Shown: in pieces, positions 1-10,172 of the stretch
Position numbering within the stretch: the stretch's first letter is position 1
Layout of the letters: the number at the start of each line of letters is the position of its first letter
Assembly: GCA_014155875.1 (NCBI GenBank)
Contig: JACEFZ010028122.1
Coordinates: 98,501-162,500 of the forward strand
Length of the DNA: 64,000 nucleotides
Source of the DNA: Cepaea nemoralis
Taxonomy: Eukaryota > Mollusca > Gastropoda > Stylommatophora > Helicidae
Reading direction: 5' to 3'
The notes under the pieces: generated by a model
Seen by the model: the letters and a program-made list of their open reading frames with translations, nothing else
What the model was told of the DNA's origin: nothing
The model's database searches: none
Made by a program: the position numbers and the translations under genes

Positions 1-1
1 A

Positions 2-2503
2 GCGCAAGTTAGTGTAATCAAGGAAAATTTTTTATATCGTATATTAAAGAATTTCAAAATGTTTGGAAATCAAGATACCCTTCATTCGGTTACTGGACAA
101 AATCTGGAAGTGGTTGGACAAACAATGATAAACCTTAGATTGGGAGGAATAAACGTGAGACACCTTTTTCATGTGGTTAAAGAGTTAAATAGGAACATGA
201 TCCTAGGTAGAGATTTTTTGATAAAAAATGGTGTAAGGCTTTATTTTGATTTACACAAGTTGAGATTTCAAGATGTCTATGTGGACTTGGAGGAAGACAT
301 GCACGTATCGGCCCTGGTAAGAGTAAAAACATCTATGATTCTAAAACCACAGACAGTCAATCTGATACAAGCAAAAATTTTAAAAAATCCGTATTTTTCG
401 ACAGGACAAACTGTTACAGTAACAGAATTAGAGAGAGAGATAATAGATGAACCAGGATTAGAAGTCACAGACGGAATAGTAACATTAGATAGATATAGCA
501 GTTTTCCTGTAATGATTTTTAATAACACAGGGAAAGACATTACGTTGTATAGAGGGTGTGTGATTGCAAAAATAGCACCTGATCTTAACAACATAGCAAC
601 AACAGTTAAAGAAGGATTGCCAATGAATAAATATCCAGAGGGCCCTATTAATAACCGAAATAGAAATAGAGGAAGTGGGAAAAGACGGAATGATGAATCG
701 ATCCATGCATTCAGAAAATATACATCTCAAGTACATTCAGTAGACAAAACAACGTCATCTTTGAAGAGAGAACAGGAGTTATTATCACAATTGAAAGCTC
801 CGCCAGAGTATAAAGAAGTATTAGAAGAATTAGTAAGAAAAAATCAAGATGTTTTTGCTATTAATGACTTGGAGTTAGGTAAGACTAAGACAGTTACTAT
901 GGAAATAGACACAGGAAATCATCCACCAATTAGTTTGAAACCATATAGAACTCCTCTAAGGAATAGAGAGATAGTAGAAAAAGCAATAGAAGATATGCTA
1001 AAAGCGGGAATCATAACAAGATCTAAGTCAGAATGGTCATCTCCGATAGTCATAGTGACCAAGAAAGATGGTAGTCATCGCTTCTGTTGTGACTACAGGG
1101 CCCTGAACAAAATCACCAAGAATGTGGCCTATCCATTGCCGGTGATTGATGATATTTTGGGGTTACTTAATGGGTCTACCTTCTTTACTACGCTAGACGC
1201 AAGGTCAGGATTTTGGTGTATCCCTATGTCGCCGGATGCTCAGAAGAAAAGTGCCTTCTGTACTCACGCAGGTTCTTACGAATTTTTACGAATGCCTTTT
1301 GGGGTCAAGACGGCGCCTTCTCATTATATGCTATTAATAAATCAGGTACTGGAGGGCTTACAAAAGTTTGCATTAGCATACATAGATGACATTTTAATCT
1401 ACACAGCAGGAGACGTGCAAGACCATCTGAAACACGTAAAGTTGGTATTTGATAGACTAAAATTACACGACGTTAAATTGAAACTCAGTAAATGCGAATT
1501 CCTAAAAACAGAAACTAAGTATTTGGGGTACATCATTAATAGAGAAGGAATTAAACCAGATCAGGATAAGGTTAAAGTCATTAGAGAATTACCTGCTCCA
1601 ACCAATATAAGAGAAGTTCGGGCTTTTATCGGTATGGCCGGGTATTATCGTCGTTTCGTTCCAAACTTCGCTGAGATAGCAGAACCCATTACAAACCTGA
1701 CTTGTAAATACGCAAGATTTAAATGGACTGAAAATTGTCAGAAAGCATTTGATTTTTTAAAAAACAGCTTAACAACGGTTCCACTTTTGGCACATCCAGA
1801 CTTAAACAAACAATTGGTGTTATATACAGATGCTTCGGACAAAGCTATAGGGGCATGTTTAACGCAACCATATGAAGGTGAAAATACAGGAATACCAGGG
1901 GTTAGAAATGAGAGACCAATCTACTTTTTGTCACACAAACTTAGCAAATCTCAGAAGAAGTGGTCGACAGTTGAGAAGGAGGCATATGCTATCCACTATG
2001 CCCTTCAAAAACTTGATTATTATTTACATAACGCAAATTTCGTCATTAAAACTGATCACATGCCATTAAAATCTTTACTAGAAGCCCCAGTACAAAACAG
2101 AAAAATACAGACATGGGCGCTGAACTTGCAAGGATACAATGCAAAAGTCGAATATATTTCCGGAAAAGAAAATACCTGTGCAGATTTATTGTCCAGAATT
2201 CCATACTCTGAGATATCTGAAGATAATGAGAATGAGGGAGAGCCAGAGATAGACGACCGAAACTGGCAGGTAAATATATTGGATTCGGCCATGTTGAATA
2301 GAGAAAATTTTGAAAGCTCACAGACAGAACAAGATCTTGAACAAATAGTAGAGGCTCCACAATTACCACATTTTGATATGAAGGAAGAACAAGAACTAGA
2401 TCCGAAAGTATTAGAAATCAAACAAAAGTTGAAAGGAACAGCTGAAAACACTTTTACAAATTTTTTATTGAATTACAGCAAGATGGACAGTTATACTATA
2501 TGA
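2..2503 (+). CDS. pol: Ty3/gypsy Pol: protease end, reverse transcriptase, RNase H (5' partial)
   Basis: The frame is open from base 2, ahead of the first ATG at 59. The first residues, AQVSVI, are what normally follows the DTG triad of retropepsins, so the catalytic triad lies just left of the window. A protease C-terminal motif (ILGRDFL) follows. Counting from the ATG at 59, the RT palm has YIDD at residues 441-444, preceded by the LPVIDD and FFTTLDA motifs. RNase H follows with YTDAS, EKEAYAI and KTDHMPL, then CADLLSRIP. These are DNA-synthesis enzymes acting in virus-like particles. The ORF stops at 2503 because of a one-base frame change in a T run near 2461-2466; the RNase H-integrase linker continues in another frame. 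Confidence 0.92.
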   Translation, partial: AQVSVIKENFLYRILKNFKMFGNQDTLHSVTGQNLEVVGQTMINLRLGGINVRHLFHVVKELNRNMILGRDFLIKNGVRLYFDLHKLRFQDVYVDLEEDMHVSALVRVKTSMILKPQTVNLIQAKILKNPYFSTGQTVTVTELEREIIDEPGLEVTDGIVTLDRYSSFPVMIFNNTGKDITLYRGCVIAKIAPDLNNIATTVKEGLPMNKYPEGPINNRNRNRGSGKRRNDESIHAFRKYTSQVHSVDKTTSSLKREQELLSQLKAPPEYKEVLEELVRKNQDVFAINDLELGKTKTVTMEIDTGNHPPISLKPYRTPLRNREIVEKAIEDMLKAGIITRSKSEWSSPIVIVTKKDGSHRFCCDYRALNKITKNVAYPLPVIDDILGLLNGSTFFTTLDARSGFWCIPMSPDAQKKSAFCTHAGSYEFLRMPFGVKTAPSHYMLLINQVLEGLQKFALAYIDDILIYTAGDVQDHLKHVKLVFDRLKLHDVKLKLSKCEFLKTETKYLGYIINREGIKPDQDKVKVIRELPAPTNIREVRAFIGMAGYYRRFVPNFAEIAEPITNLTCKYARFKWTENCQKAFDFLKNSLTTVPLLAHPDLNKQLVLYTDASDKAIGACLTQPYEGENTGIPGVRNERPIYFLSHKLSKSQKKWSTVEKEAYAIHYALQKLDYYLHNANFVIKTDHMPLKSLLEAPVQNRKIQTWALNLQGYNAKVEYISGKENTCADLLSRIPYSEISEDNENEGEPEIDDRNWQVNILDSAMLNRENFESSQTEQDLEQIVEAPQLPHFDMKEEQELDPKVLEIKQKLKGTAENTFTNFLLNYSKMDSYTI

Positions 2504-3123
2504 ATGAAAAAACTGAAGAGGCAGAATTGAGGAAATACATTCCGAAACAGTTAGAAAACAAGGTTTTAAAAGCATATCATGATGAAAATGGACATCTTGG
2601 CCGTGATAAATTGTGCAAAGCTCTCAAGAAAAAGTATTATTGGCCAAACATGTTTAAGAGTATTTATAAGTATGTTGACGAATGTGAGAAATGTAGGTTA
2701 AGAAATATGAAAACAATTAAATGTCCCTTACAAGATACGGATATTCCCCAGTTCCCAATGCAGAAGGTGAGCTTAGATATTTCAGTTCCTCATCCAAAAA
2801 CGTTATCGGGGAATGTATATCTACTTCATATTGTAGATTGCTATAGTCTCTGGCCAGAAGTGTATCCAATTCCAGATAAGAGCGCTGATTCTGTTATTAA
2901 TATTTTCCTACAAGAATATATACCAAGGTTTAGTTGCCCACAGACAGTACTCACAGATAATGGAAGAGAATTCGTAAACAAAAAGTTTGAGAAATTACTA
3001 CAAGATTTAAATATTGCCCACATAAAAACTTCTTATTATAGACCTTCTTCGAATGCGAAAAACGAGAGACAACATAGGACGTTATACAATATATTAGCAA
3101 AAAATAGTAGAGGAACACGATAG
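2500..3123 (+). CDS. pol: Ty3/gypsy integrase: zinc-binding and catalytic core
   Basis: The N-terminal HHCC zinc-binding domain has H27, H32, C62 and C65. The catalytic triad is visible as D93 (in SLDIS), D153 (in LTDNG) and E189 (in NAKNER), a DD35E spacing typical of retroviral and gypsy integrases. The enzyme inserts element cDNA into chromosomes. It overlaps the preceding ORF because of the frame break near 2461-2466; the true frame enters from upstream, so the ATG at 2500 is probably not a real start. A second break in an A run near 3101-3106 ends this ORF; integrase sequence continues in another frame over 3110-3270 (motifs RDWDLYL, GFSPFYLLYG). Confidence 0.88.
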   Translation: MNEKTEEAELRKYIPKQLENKVLKAYHDENGHLGRDKLCKALKKKYYWPNMFKSIYKYVDECEKCRLRNMKTIKCPLQDTDIPQFPMQKVSLDISVPHPKTLSGNVYLLHIVDCYSLWPEVYPIPDKSADSVINIFLQEYIPRFSCPQTVLTDNGREFVNKKFEKLLQDLNIAHIKTSYYRPSSNAKNERQHRTLYNILAKNSRGTR

Positions 3124-3288
3124 GGACTGGGACCTTTATCTGGGACCAGCACTGGGGGCAATACGAACGCACCAAAACGAAGGAACAGGATTTTCACCGT
3201 TTTACCTGCTATACGGAAGAGAACCAATACTCCCAATTGACAATCTGTTAAAACCTAAACGGAAATATATGGGGGAGAATTTCAAGAA

Positions 3289-3581
3289 ATGATTTTACAG
3301 GAAATGCACAAGGCACATGTAAGGTTAAGAAGTAATATAATTAAAGCTAGAGAAAGACAGAAAAAGTACGCAGATAAAAATACTCAACTACAAGAATTTA
3401 AGGTAGGCGACAGAGTTTACTATAAGAAGCATAGAAGAAACTCTAAATTTGATTCTCATTGGATTCCAGGATATTACATTTTAGAAAAATTAGGTCCAGT
3501 AACATATACTATCAAGAATCAAATAACAGGACATGTAGCGCGTTCACATGTTGAGCATTTAAGAAGAGATGAAGAGAAGCG

Positions 3582-3585
<4 letters not shown>
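3289..3585 (+). CDS. pol: Ty3/gypsy integrase C-terminal region with GPY/F-type module
   Basis: The protein has FKVGDRVYYKK followed by LGPVTYTIKN and HVEHLRR, the GPY/F-like C-terminal module of Ty3/gypsy integrases. No chromodomain is seen. It is linked to the preceding integrase core by a frame break in the GGGGG run at about 3271-3275, so this is a fragment of one polyprotein. It runs directly into the AAT/ATT microsatellite at 3582. Confidence 0.82.

Positions 3586-3656
<71 letters not shown>
3582..3656 (+). repeat. (AAT)n/(ATT)n palindromic microsatellite inside pol
   Basis: About 30 bases of ATA/TAA repeats are followed at once by about 44 bases of ATT repeats, so the two halves can pair as one long hairpin. 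It splits the integrase C-terminus from a charged tail and, read in frame, would encode Asn and Tyr runs. It is an expansion within the element. Confidence 0.95.
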
Positions 3657-3659
<3 letters not shown>

Positions 3660-4248
3660 ACGGATTATACTCAGATGGACAATTCGTCAGAAGAGTTAAA
3701 TATACAATACCCTCAGATTTTGGTAAAGATCCGGTACAAAATCAAGTATTAACAACACCAGTTTATGAAGATACTTACAATCAAGAGGAAACAATACCTA
3801 AAACTTTTATGCAGGAAGAAAAGAATACGTACGATGATTATAATAGTGTTGATTCTATGGAGGAGGAGATAACTGCCCCATTTAAAAATACCAGGCAAGC
3901 AGTAAAGAGGAGGATAGAGAGACAGAGAGATAGAGAAGTTAAAAGACAAAAGCGAATAAGAGAAAATTCATCAAGTGATGAAGAAATGCCACTGTTGGAA
4001 AGATCATTAAGAAGCCAAGATAGAAAAATCAGGTTAGATATAGAAAGAAAAAAAAATTAGAGGCCGCCGAGAATGTAAGTACAGAAGAACAATATATGGA
4101 TGAAAAATCAGAAACTGATGAAGACGAAAATGGTAGTATAAAAGAGGATATGTTGAGTTCTCCTCGGGGTAATAAGGACATTGATATGGAAATGGCAATT
4201 ATCGAGAGAAATCTAACATTATTGAAAAAATGGAGATATGATAAATAA
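3657..4248 (+). CDS. Charged C-terminal tail of the gypsy polyprotein
   Basis: Beyond the microsatellite a reading frame continues with a lysine/arginine- and glutamate-rich stretch. It breaks in the poly-A run at about 4050-4058 and continues in a new frame from LEAAENVSTEEQ to KKWRYDK and a TAA at 4246-4248. No known domain is recognisable. Coding character is supported by few stops and clustered charges, but not by homology. It could be a Pol tail or a separate small ORF. Confidence 0.5.
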
Positions 4249-6092
4249 ATTGATGGGATAGTCTGCAGATTGCAGGAGAATTTTTTTTAGGAGGATTTAA
4301 AATGCCTGACCTGTGTTGGAAGATAAAGCAGTCTTCCTATATATAGTAGCTGTAGATTACAGATGTGTTAAGTTAGGTTTTCGTAGAGTATAATGCATTG
4401 CATCATTTATAATGTAGTGTATTATTTTTGATTGAATTGGTTCTGTGAAATGGTTATTATTTGATTTTAGAAGAAGACTTGTTGTGTTTTCTTTATTTTA
4501 GGGTAATTTAGCGGTCCGTAAAAGAGACCGTTATTGTTTATATTGATTTAAATTGGTGATAATGTGACTATGTACATTATGTTGGGGATAAAACCATATA
4601 TATTTGGGGGGAAAGAGTTCTGTTTGGATTACGCTTGGTTTAATAACTCTTGTAACTTGTGCTTTCAGTTACTTTGACTTATTTGAGTTCACCATATTAA
4701 TTTGATGATTGTTAAGACTTGGTTGAAAAGAAAATTGTTATTAGTTTGGTCTGAGTATAGAATAGAATTAGTAAGAGCAATAAGACGGGGCCTTATGGAG
4801 AACCCTTCGTTCAGAAAATAGTTAACAAACGACTGAGGACTAGAAGAGAGACACATTCTCCTTGTGAGTAATAAGTTTTAGTAAACATGAATACCATAAA
4901 CTTTGGCCTTGTGCTAGTAAGAAGGCTGCTGCGCCAGTCAGCGTTAATGTTTGGAATAGGGGGAGTTAATTACATAGTGGCTATGTAGTTTAGAAACACA
5001 TGCCATGCTTGGATGACGGGGTTTTATAATGGATTCTACACAAATAAAAGTTGATAGAAATATATGGTTCTGGAGGGTTGAAATAGGAGCTGCATTAAGT
5101 CAGCATGAATTGAAAATATATGGATTAGATGCCATGTTATATTAAGGAAGAAGAAGTTAACGTGACTGACGTCTATAGGTGGTATAAAAAGAGGCTGCGT
5201 TAGTCAGCATCAATGGGAATATAAGGAGCTAGTTAATTGAGAGTGGACATTAATGGGGCTGTAGATAGCAGCACATATGGTTTAGTACAAAGTTAGATAC
5301 GCCCATGAACAAGGATGGTTATAATGGGATGTGAGGGGGTTAATATAGGAGCTGTGATAAGCAGCGTTAATTGGTTTAAAGTATGTTCATAAGAAATGAA
5401 CATTGTCAATATTATTTTATGGTTTAACCATGATTGATCATGAGCCATGGGAAATATAGTCATTAATGGTTGTGGGTGGCAGCACAAATATTAATATTGA
5501 GTATATAAGGAAGAAATTTTGGATCGACTTAATTTATAACAAACAGAAGTATATATTCATGGATTATAAGATGCGTTTTTAAAACTTTATTTATAAAGTT
5601 TTTGTGATTGCAAGGGAGGTAAATGTGATTGCTTTCTGACTACTTCTTTATATCTTTATATCTGGGTGCGCACCCCATCTTTTCTGTCTATCCTGTGTTG
5701 TTTTGTTGATGTTGAGAGGATATGAGAGGCTGCATAACGCACGACAAATTTCCAATTGTGTTTATATACCAACGGTTTTGATGAACATATGTATATATGA
5801 AATGAAATATCTAGATAGATTCCTTGTAAATTGTTTTGGAAAAAATGAAATTTTGTATACATAAACGAAGAAGAAGTATGACTTCACAAAGGTTTGTGAA
5901 GAAACATAGCGGTTTGCTATAAGAGATAAGTAGACAAGTAGACTCTTAGGAATAGAAAGAGTAATAACTAGAGTTCACTGGGTAATAAGGGTTAGTTTTA
6001 AGATGAGTAAGCGGGTTGAGAGAAATACATTAGGTAAGTAGGTTAGGGATTAAGACTTTTTAAAGAAAAAGTCTTGTTGAGGATAGGAGGAA
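4249..6092 (+). other. Long 3' non-coding region of the gypsy element with a degenerate repeat
   Basis: No gene is seen over about 1.8 kb. Between about 4900 and 5480 a loose motif recurs five or six times: 'ggctg' or 'gagctg', a few bases, 'gtcagc' or 'agcagc', then 'gttaat' or 'atcaatg' (for example near 4930, 5092, 5190, 5265 and 5355). A purine-rich GAGGATAGGAGGAA ending at 6092 immediately precedes the LTR and is a good polypurine tract candidate. Confidence 0.6.
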
Positions 6093-6399
6093 TGTAACAG
6101 AGCACCATCTCTGTTAGGGAGTTGGTGAGTTAATGAGTGGTGTGCAAGGGGGAAAAGACTATACAGGGCACGGTTGAGCATCCCATTGGGTGGTAGCTAG
6201 GACGCTCAAGCCGTGACGAGCGGGGGTAGAGTATGTTTATTACTATCTGGACCTTGAATCGGCAACATCTATTGTAATAACAGAAAACCTGTTGTATGCT
6301 GTTTTATATTATACGATGTATTCAGTCAAATTAAATATATGGAAAATACAGCCAGGACTTTGTTTGCATCTGCTATATAACTGTTTGCCCTGTTATACA
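6093..6399 (+). repeat. 3' LTR of the gypsy element
   Basis: The segment starts TGTAACAG and ends CTGTTATACA, giving the usual TG...CA ends with a short inverted repeat. It is preceded by a purine-rich tract and followed directly by LINE sequence. About 307 bp long. A TATATAA near 6374 could serve the LTR promoter. The 5' LTR is outside the window, so this boundary rests on structure alone. An error-rich duplicate lies at 8462-8769. Confidence 0.65.
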
Positions 6400-6530
6400 G
6401 AACGCTCGCTCCCATAACAACCTTCCGGAAAACTTCTCAATCACAAGCAAGAGGTACTGCGTCCGATACACCCATCTGGAGATCATCTCTGCCACATCCT
6501 GCACCCATCTTCTCTTTGGCCTTCTAGAGG
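6400..6530 (-). pseudogene. LINE ORF2 C-terminal fragment, cut at 6530
   Basis: On the minus strand the sequence reads RRPKRRWVQDV and a short tail, the basic C-terminal motif of endonuclease/RT LINEs of the RTE-like type. It stops abruptly at 6530, where the sequence jumps back to a copy of 4058 onward. The same LINE continues without that break at 8770-9405, which shows that the 6530 junction is not the natural neighbour. Confidence 0.6.
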
Positions 6531-8893
6531 CCGCCGAGAATGTAAGTACAAAAAGAACATATATGGAAAAAAAATCAGAAACTGATGAAGACAAAAAATG
6601 TATAAAAAAAGGATATTTGAGTTCTCCCGGAGTAAAAAGGACTTGATAGGGAAAATGGCAATTATCGAGAAAATCTAACATTATTAAAAAAATGGAGATA
6701 TGATAAATAAATTGATGGAAATAGTCTGCAGATTGCGGAAAATTTTTTTTTGGGGAATTTAAAATCCTGACCTTTTTTGGAAGACAAAGCGTTTTCCCTA
6801 AAATTAAAATACTGTAGATTACGATGTGTAAGTTAGGTTTTCGTAGAGTATAATGATGCATCATTTAAATGTAGGTATTTTTTTTGATTAAATTGGGTCT
6901 TGAAATGGTTTTTTTTTGATTTTAGAAAAAACTTGTTTTTGTTTTCTTTATTTTAGGGTAATTTAGGGGTCCGTAAAAGAGACCGTATTGTTTATATTGA
7001 TTTAAATTGGTATAATGTGACTATGACTTTGGGGGAAAAATTTTTAAAAAACCATATTTTTTGGGGGGGGGGAAAGGTTTTTTTGGATTACCTTGGTTTA
7101 ATAACTCTTGTAATTGTGCTTTCAGTTATTTGACTTTTTTGAGTTCACCATATTAATTTGATATTTTTAAAACTTGGTTGAAAAAAAAAATTTTTATTAG
7201 TTGGTCTGAGTTAAAATTTAAATTAAAGACAATAAGGGGGCCTTATGGAGAACCCTTCGTTCAAAAAAAAGTTAAAAACGACTGGGACTAGAAGAGAGCC
7301 CAAATTCTCCTTGTGAGAAAGTTTTTAAAAAACATGAATCCCATAAATTTTGGGCCCTTGTGCTAGTAAGAAGGCTGCTGCCCATCAGGTTAATTTTGGA
7401 ATGGGGGGAAGTTAATTACATAGTGGCTATGTATTTAGAAACACTCCATGCTTGGTACGGGGTTTTAAAATGGATTTACAAAAAAAAGTTGATAGAAATA
7501 ATGGTTCTGGAGGGTTGAAATAGGGCTGCTTAAGTCAGCATAAATTAAAAAAATATATGGATTGATGCCATGTTTTTAAGGAAGGAAGTTAACGTGATGA
7601 CGTTTGGGTGGAAAAAAAAAAGGGCTGCGTTAGTCCATCAATGGGAAAAAAAGGAGTTTAATTGAGAGTGGACTTTAAATGGGGCTGTAATGAGCACAAT
7701 GGTTTAGTACAAAGTTAGATACGCCCAGAACAAGGATGGTTATAATGGGGTTTGGGGGGGTTAATTAGGAGCTGTGATAACGCGTTAATTTTGGTTTAAG
7801 TATGTTCATAAGAAAAGAACATTGTCAATATTATTTTTTTGAATGAAAAGAGCCTGGGAAAAAATGTCATTAAAGGTTTGGGGTGGCGCATAAAAAAATT
7901 AAAATTGATATTAAGGAAGAATTTTGGACGACTTAATTTATAAAAAAACAGAAGTATATATTTATGGATTTTAAGATGCGTTTTTAAAAATTTATTTATA
8001 AAGTTTTTTGATTGCAAGGGAGGTAAATGTGATTGCTTTCTGACTATCTTTATCTTTATTCTGGGTGCGCACCCCATCTTTTTTGTCTATCCTGGTTGTT
8101 TTGTTGAGGTTGCATAAAGCACACAAATTTCCAATTGTGTTTATATACCAACGGTTTTGATGAACATATGTAATATGAAATGAAATATCTAGATAGATTC
8201 CCTTTTAAATTTTTTGGAAAAAATGAAATTTTGATACTAAAAAGAAGAAGTATGACTTCACAAAGGTTTGTGAAGAAACTAGCGGTTTGGTATAAATATA
8301 AGTAACAAGTAACTCTTAGGAATAGAAAGAGTAATAAATAAAGCTCACTGAGTAAGAAAGGGTTAGTTTTAAAATAAGTAACGGGTTTAGGAAATACTAA
8401 GTAAGTAGGTTAGGGATTAAGACTTTTTTAAAGAAAAAATCTTGTGAGGATAAAGGGGGAATGTAACAGAGCACCATCTCTGTTAGGGAGTTGGTGAGTT
8501 ATGAGTGGTGTGCAAGGGGGAAAAGACTAGTACAAGGGCACGGCTGAGCATCCCATTGGGGAGTAGTATCTAGGGACGCTCAAGCCGTGACGCGGGGGGT
8601 AGAGTGTTTTTTTACTACTGGACCTTGAATCGGCAACATCTATTGTAATAACAGAAAACCTGTTGTATGCTGTTTTATATTATACGATGTATTCAGTCAA
8701 ATTAAATATATGGAAAATACAGCCAGGACTTTGTTTCCATCTGCTATATAACTGTTGCCCTGTTATACAGAACCTCGCTCCCATAACAACCTTCCGGAAA
8801 ACTTCTCAATCACAAGCAAGATGTACTGCGTCCGATACACCCATCTGGAGATCATCTGCCACATCCTGCACCCATCTTCTCTTTGGCCTTCTT
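6531..8893 (+). other. Error-rich second copy of 4058-6530 (probable false duplication)
   Basis: The segment follows 4058-6530 step by step: gypsy tail, non-coding region and 3' LTR (8462-8769), then LINE. It has dozens of single-base deletions, shortened or lengthened homopolymers and A/G substitutions. Accuracy improves towards the right, and 8640-8885 is almost identical to 6280-6527. Real decay would not be graded in this way. I read it as an uncollapsed contig overlap made of raw long-read sequence; a genuine tandem duplication is less likely. Confidence 0.75.
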
Positions 8894-9405
8894 CTTCCTC
8901 TCTTCCAAGGCATATATCCCTCCATTATTGTTCTCTCCAACCTTTCATGACGTTTCAAGTGACCAAAATAAATAAATTTTCTTTGATTTATCGTCTTTAA
9001 TAACCAACCCTCTTCAATATTCAGCTTTTGAAGTATGGATGCATTTGTTCTTTACTTTATCCAGAATATTCTTAGAACCCGTCTATGACATTTATATTCA
9101 ATGGCATGTATGCGCTGTTCAGCTTGTTTAGTAAGTGTCCAGGTCTCATAGGCGTATGTTGCAATGGGAAAGATGCATGCTCTTACCAGTCTAATTTTTG
9201 TAGTTCTGTCTGCCCACTCCATATTTTATTCAGTAGATTTAGTCTGCGAAGTGCAATAGATATTCGTCTTTTAATTTATTGTGTTGTGTCATCATTGTTG
9301 GCAATCAATGACCCAAGATGTTCAAAATTCACCACCACTCATTTTTCCTCATTACCATATATTTCTTTCTCCATAGTACTACTGAATGAATAAATGTTGT
9401 ATTCT
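8770..9405 (-). pseudogene. LINE ORF2 C-terminal remnant (RTE-like)
   Basis: The minus strand, with several frame changes and stops, reads RRISIALRRLNLLNKIW, then LERTIMEGYMP, then PKKRWVQDVADDLQM. This is the thumb and tail order seen in endonuclease/RT non-LTR elements. It is a dead fragment without an RT palm. The gypsy LTR abuts its right side in element orientation. Confidence 0.6.
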
Positions 9406-9414
9406 CAAAATTAA

Positions 9415-9415
<1 letters not shown>

Positions 9416-9511
<96 letters not shown>

Positions 9512-9526
9512 TGCGCGCGCGCGAGC
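9416..9526 (+). repeat. (GT)n microsatellite
   Basis: About 100 bases of GT repeats with one interruption and a GCGT/GCGC-rich right end. ORFs over it on both strands (CVCV and HTHT) are repeat translations. Confidence 0.97.
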
Positions 9527-9529
9527 TGT

Positions 9530-10165
9530 GTGCATGTGTGAAGAATATTGGATTCATCTTATATCGTGAATCCTTTAAGGCGATGCTAACCCTAAAAAAT
9601 TAAATTCTATAATATTTAATTTCTATATCTTGTTATGGTATAAGGTTTGATACTGATGACTGATGATTGATAAAATACTGTCAAATTAACTTTGTACGTA
9701 ACGGTTGCCATGGAAACCAAGATAAACAGAGACCATATTTGATTTTTCAAATATGGTTTAAAACTCTTATTTATTAATTTACAGGCTTCATTTTTTGTAT
9801 ATGGGTACAGAAATAGAGTATGTGCATTCTGTCAGAAGCTTTTTGTTATATCCCTTGGCATTTGTTTCTCCATAATTAAAAAAATTTCCACATTTTCATT
9901 GACAATTTGTTTGGTTTTTTTTACTACTGCACAAAAACTATATCTTAGTTTTAAAAAAGCTCTTGCCAAAATGCACATAATTCAATGAAGAATAAGTCTA
10001 CCAATTTTCATTGTAATCTGACTCACCGTTTTTGAAAAAAATTGAAACAAAGTAAAAAATATGGCAAAATGAGAAAACGGGGAAAAACGAATTATTTTTA
10101 GGGTTTTTACGCTAAAATAAATATTTTAATAATAAAATTGTTTATTTCACACTGACACACTATAC
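9530..10165. other. AT-rich stretch without recognisable content
   Basis: No ORF, repeat unit or RNA gene was recognised. It lies on the 3' side of the minus-strand Mutator-like transposase and may include that element's end; I could not identify terminal inverted repeats. Confidence 0.5.
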
Positions 10166-10172
10166 CTGTGAT

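Larger units (their letters stand above)
1..6399 (+). mobile_element. Ty3/gypsy LTR retrotransposon, 5' part outside the window
   Basis: The order protease remainder, reverse transcriptase, RNase H, integrase, 3' non-coding region and 3' LTR on the plus strand is that of Ty3/gypsy elements. The window opens inside the protease. Coding sequence runs to 4248 with frame breaks near 2461-2466, 3101-3106, 3271-3275 and 4050-4058, all in homopolymer runs, so the copy is either decayed or carries uncorrected read errors. The 5' LTR and gag lie to the left, so the TSD cannot be tested. The element sits next to a minus-strand LINE fragment that starts at 6400. Confidence 0.9.

Noticed and set aside
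6531..8769. A second gypsy element inserted in tandem
   Set aside because: It begins in the middle of the 3' coding tail with no LTR at its left and is a noisy copy of the preceding sequence.
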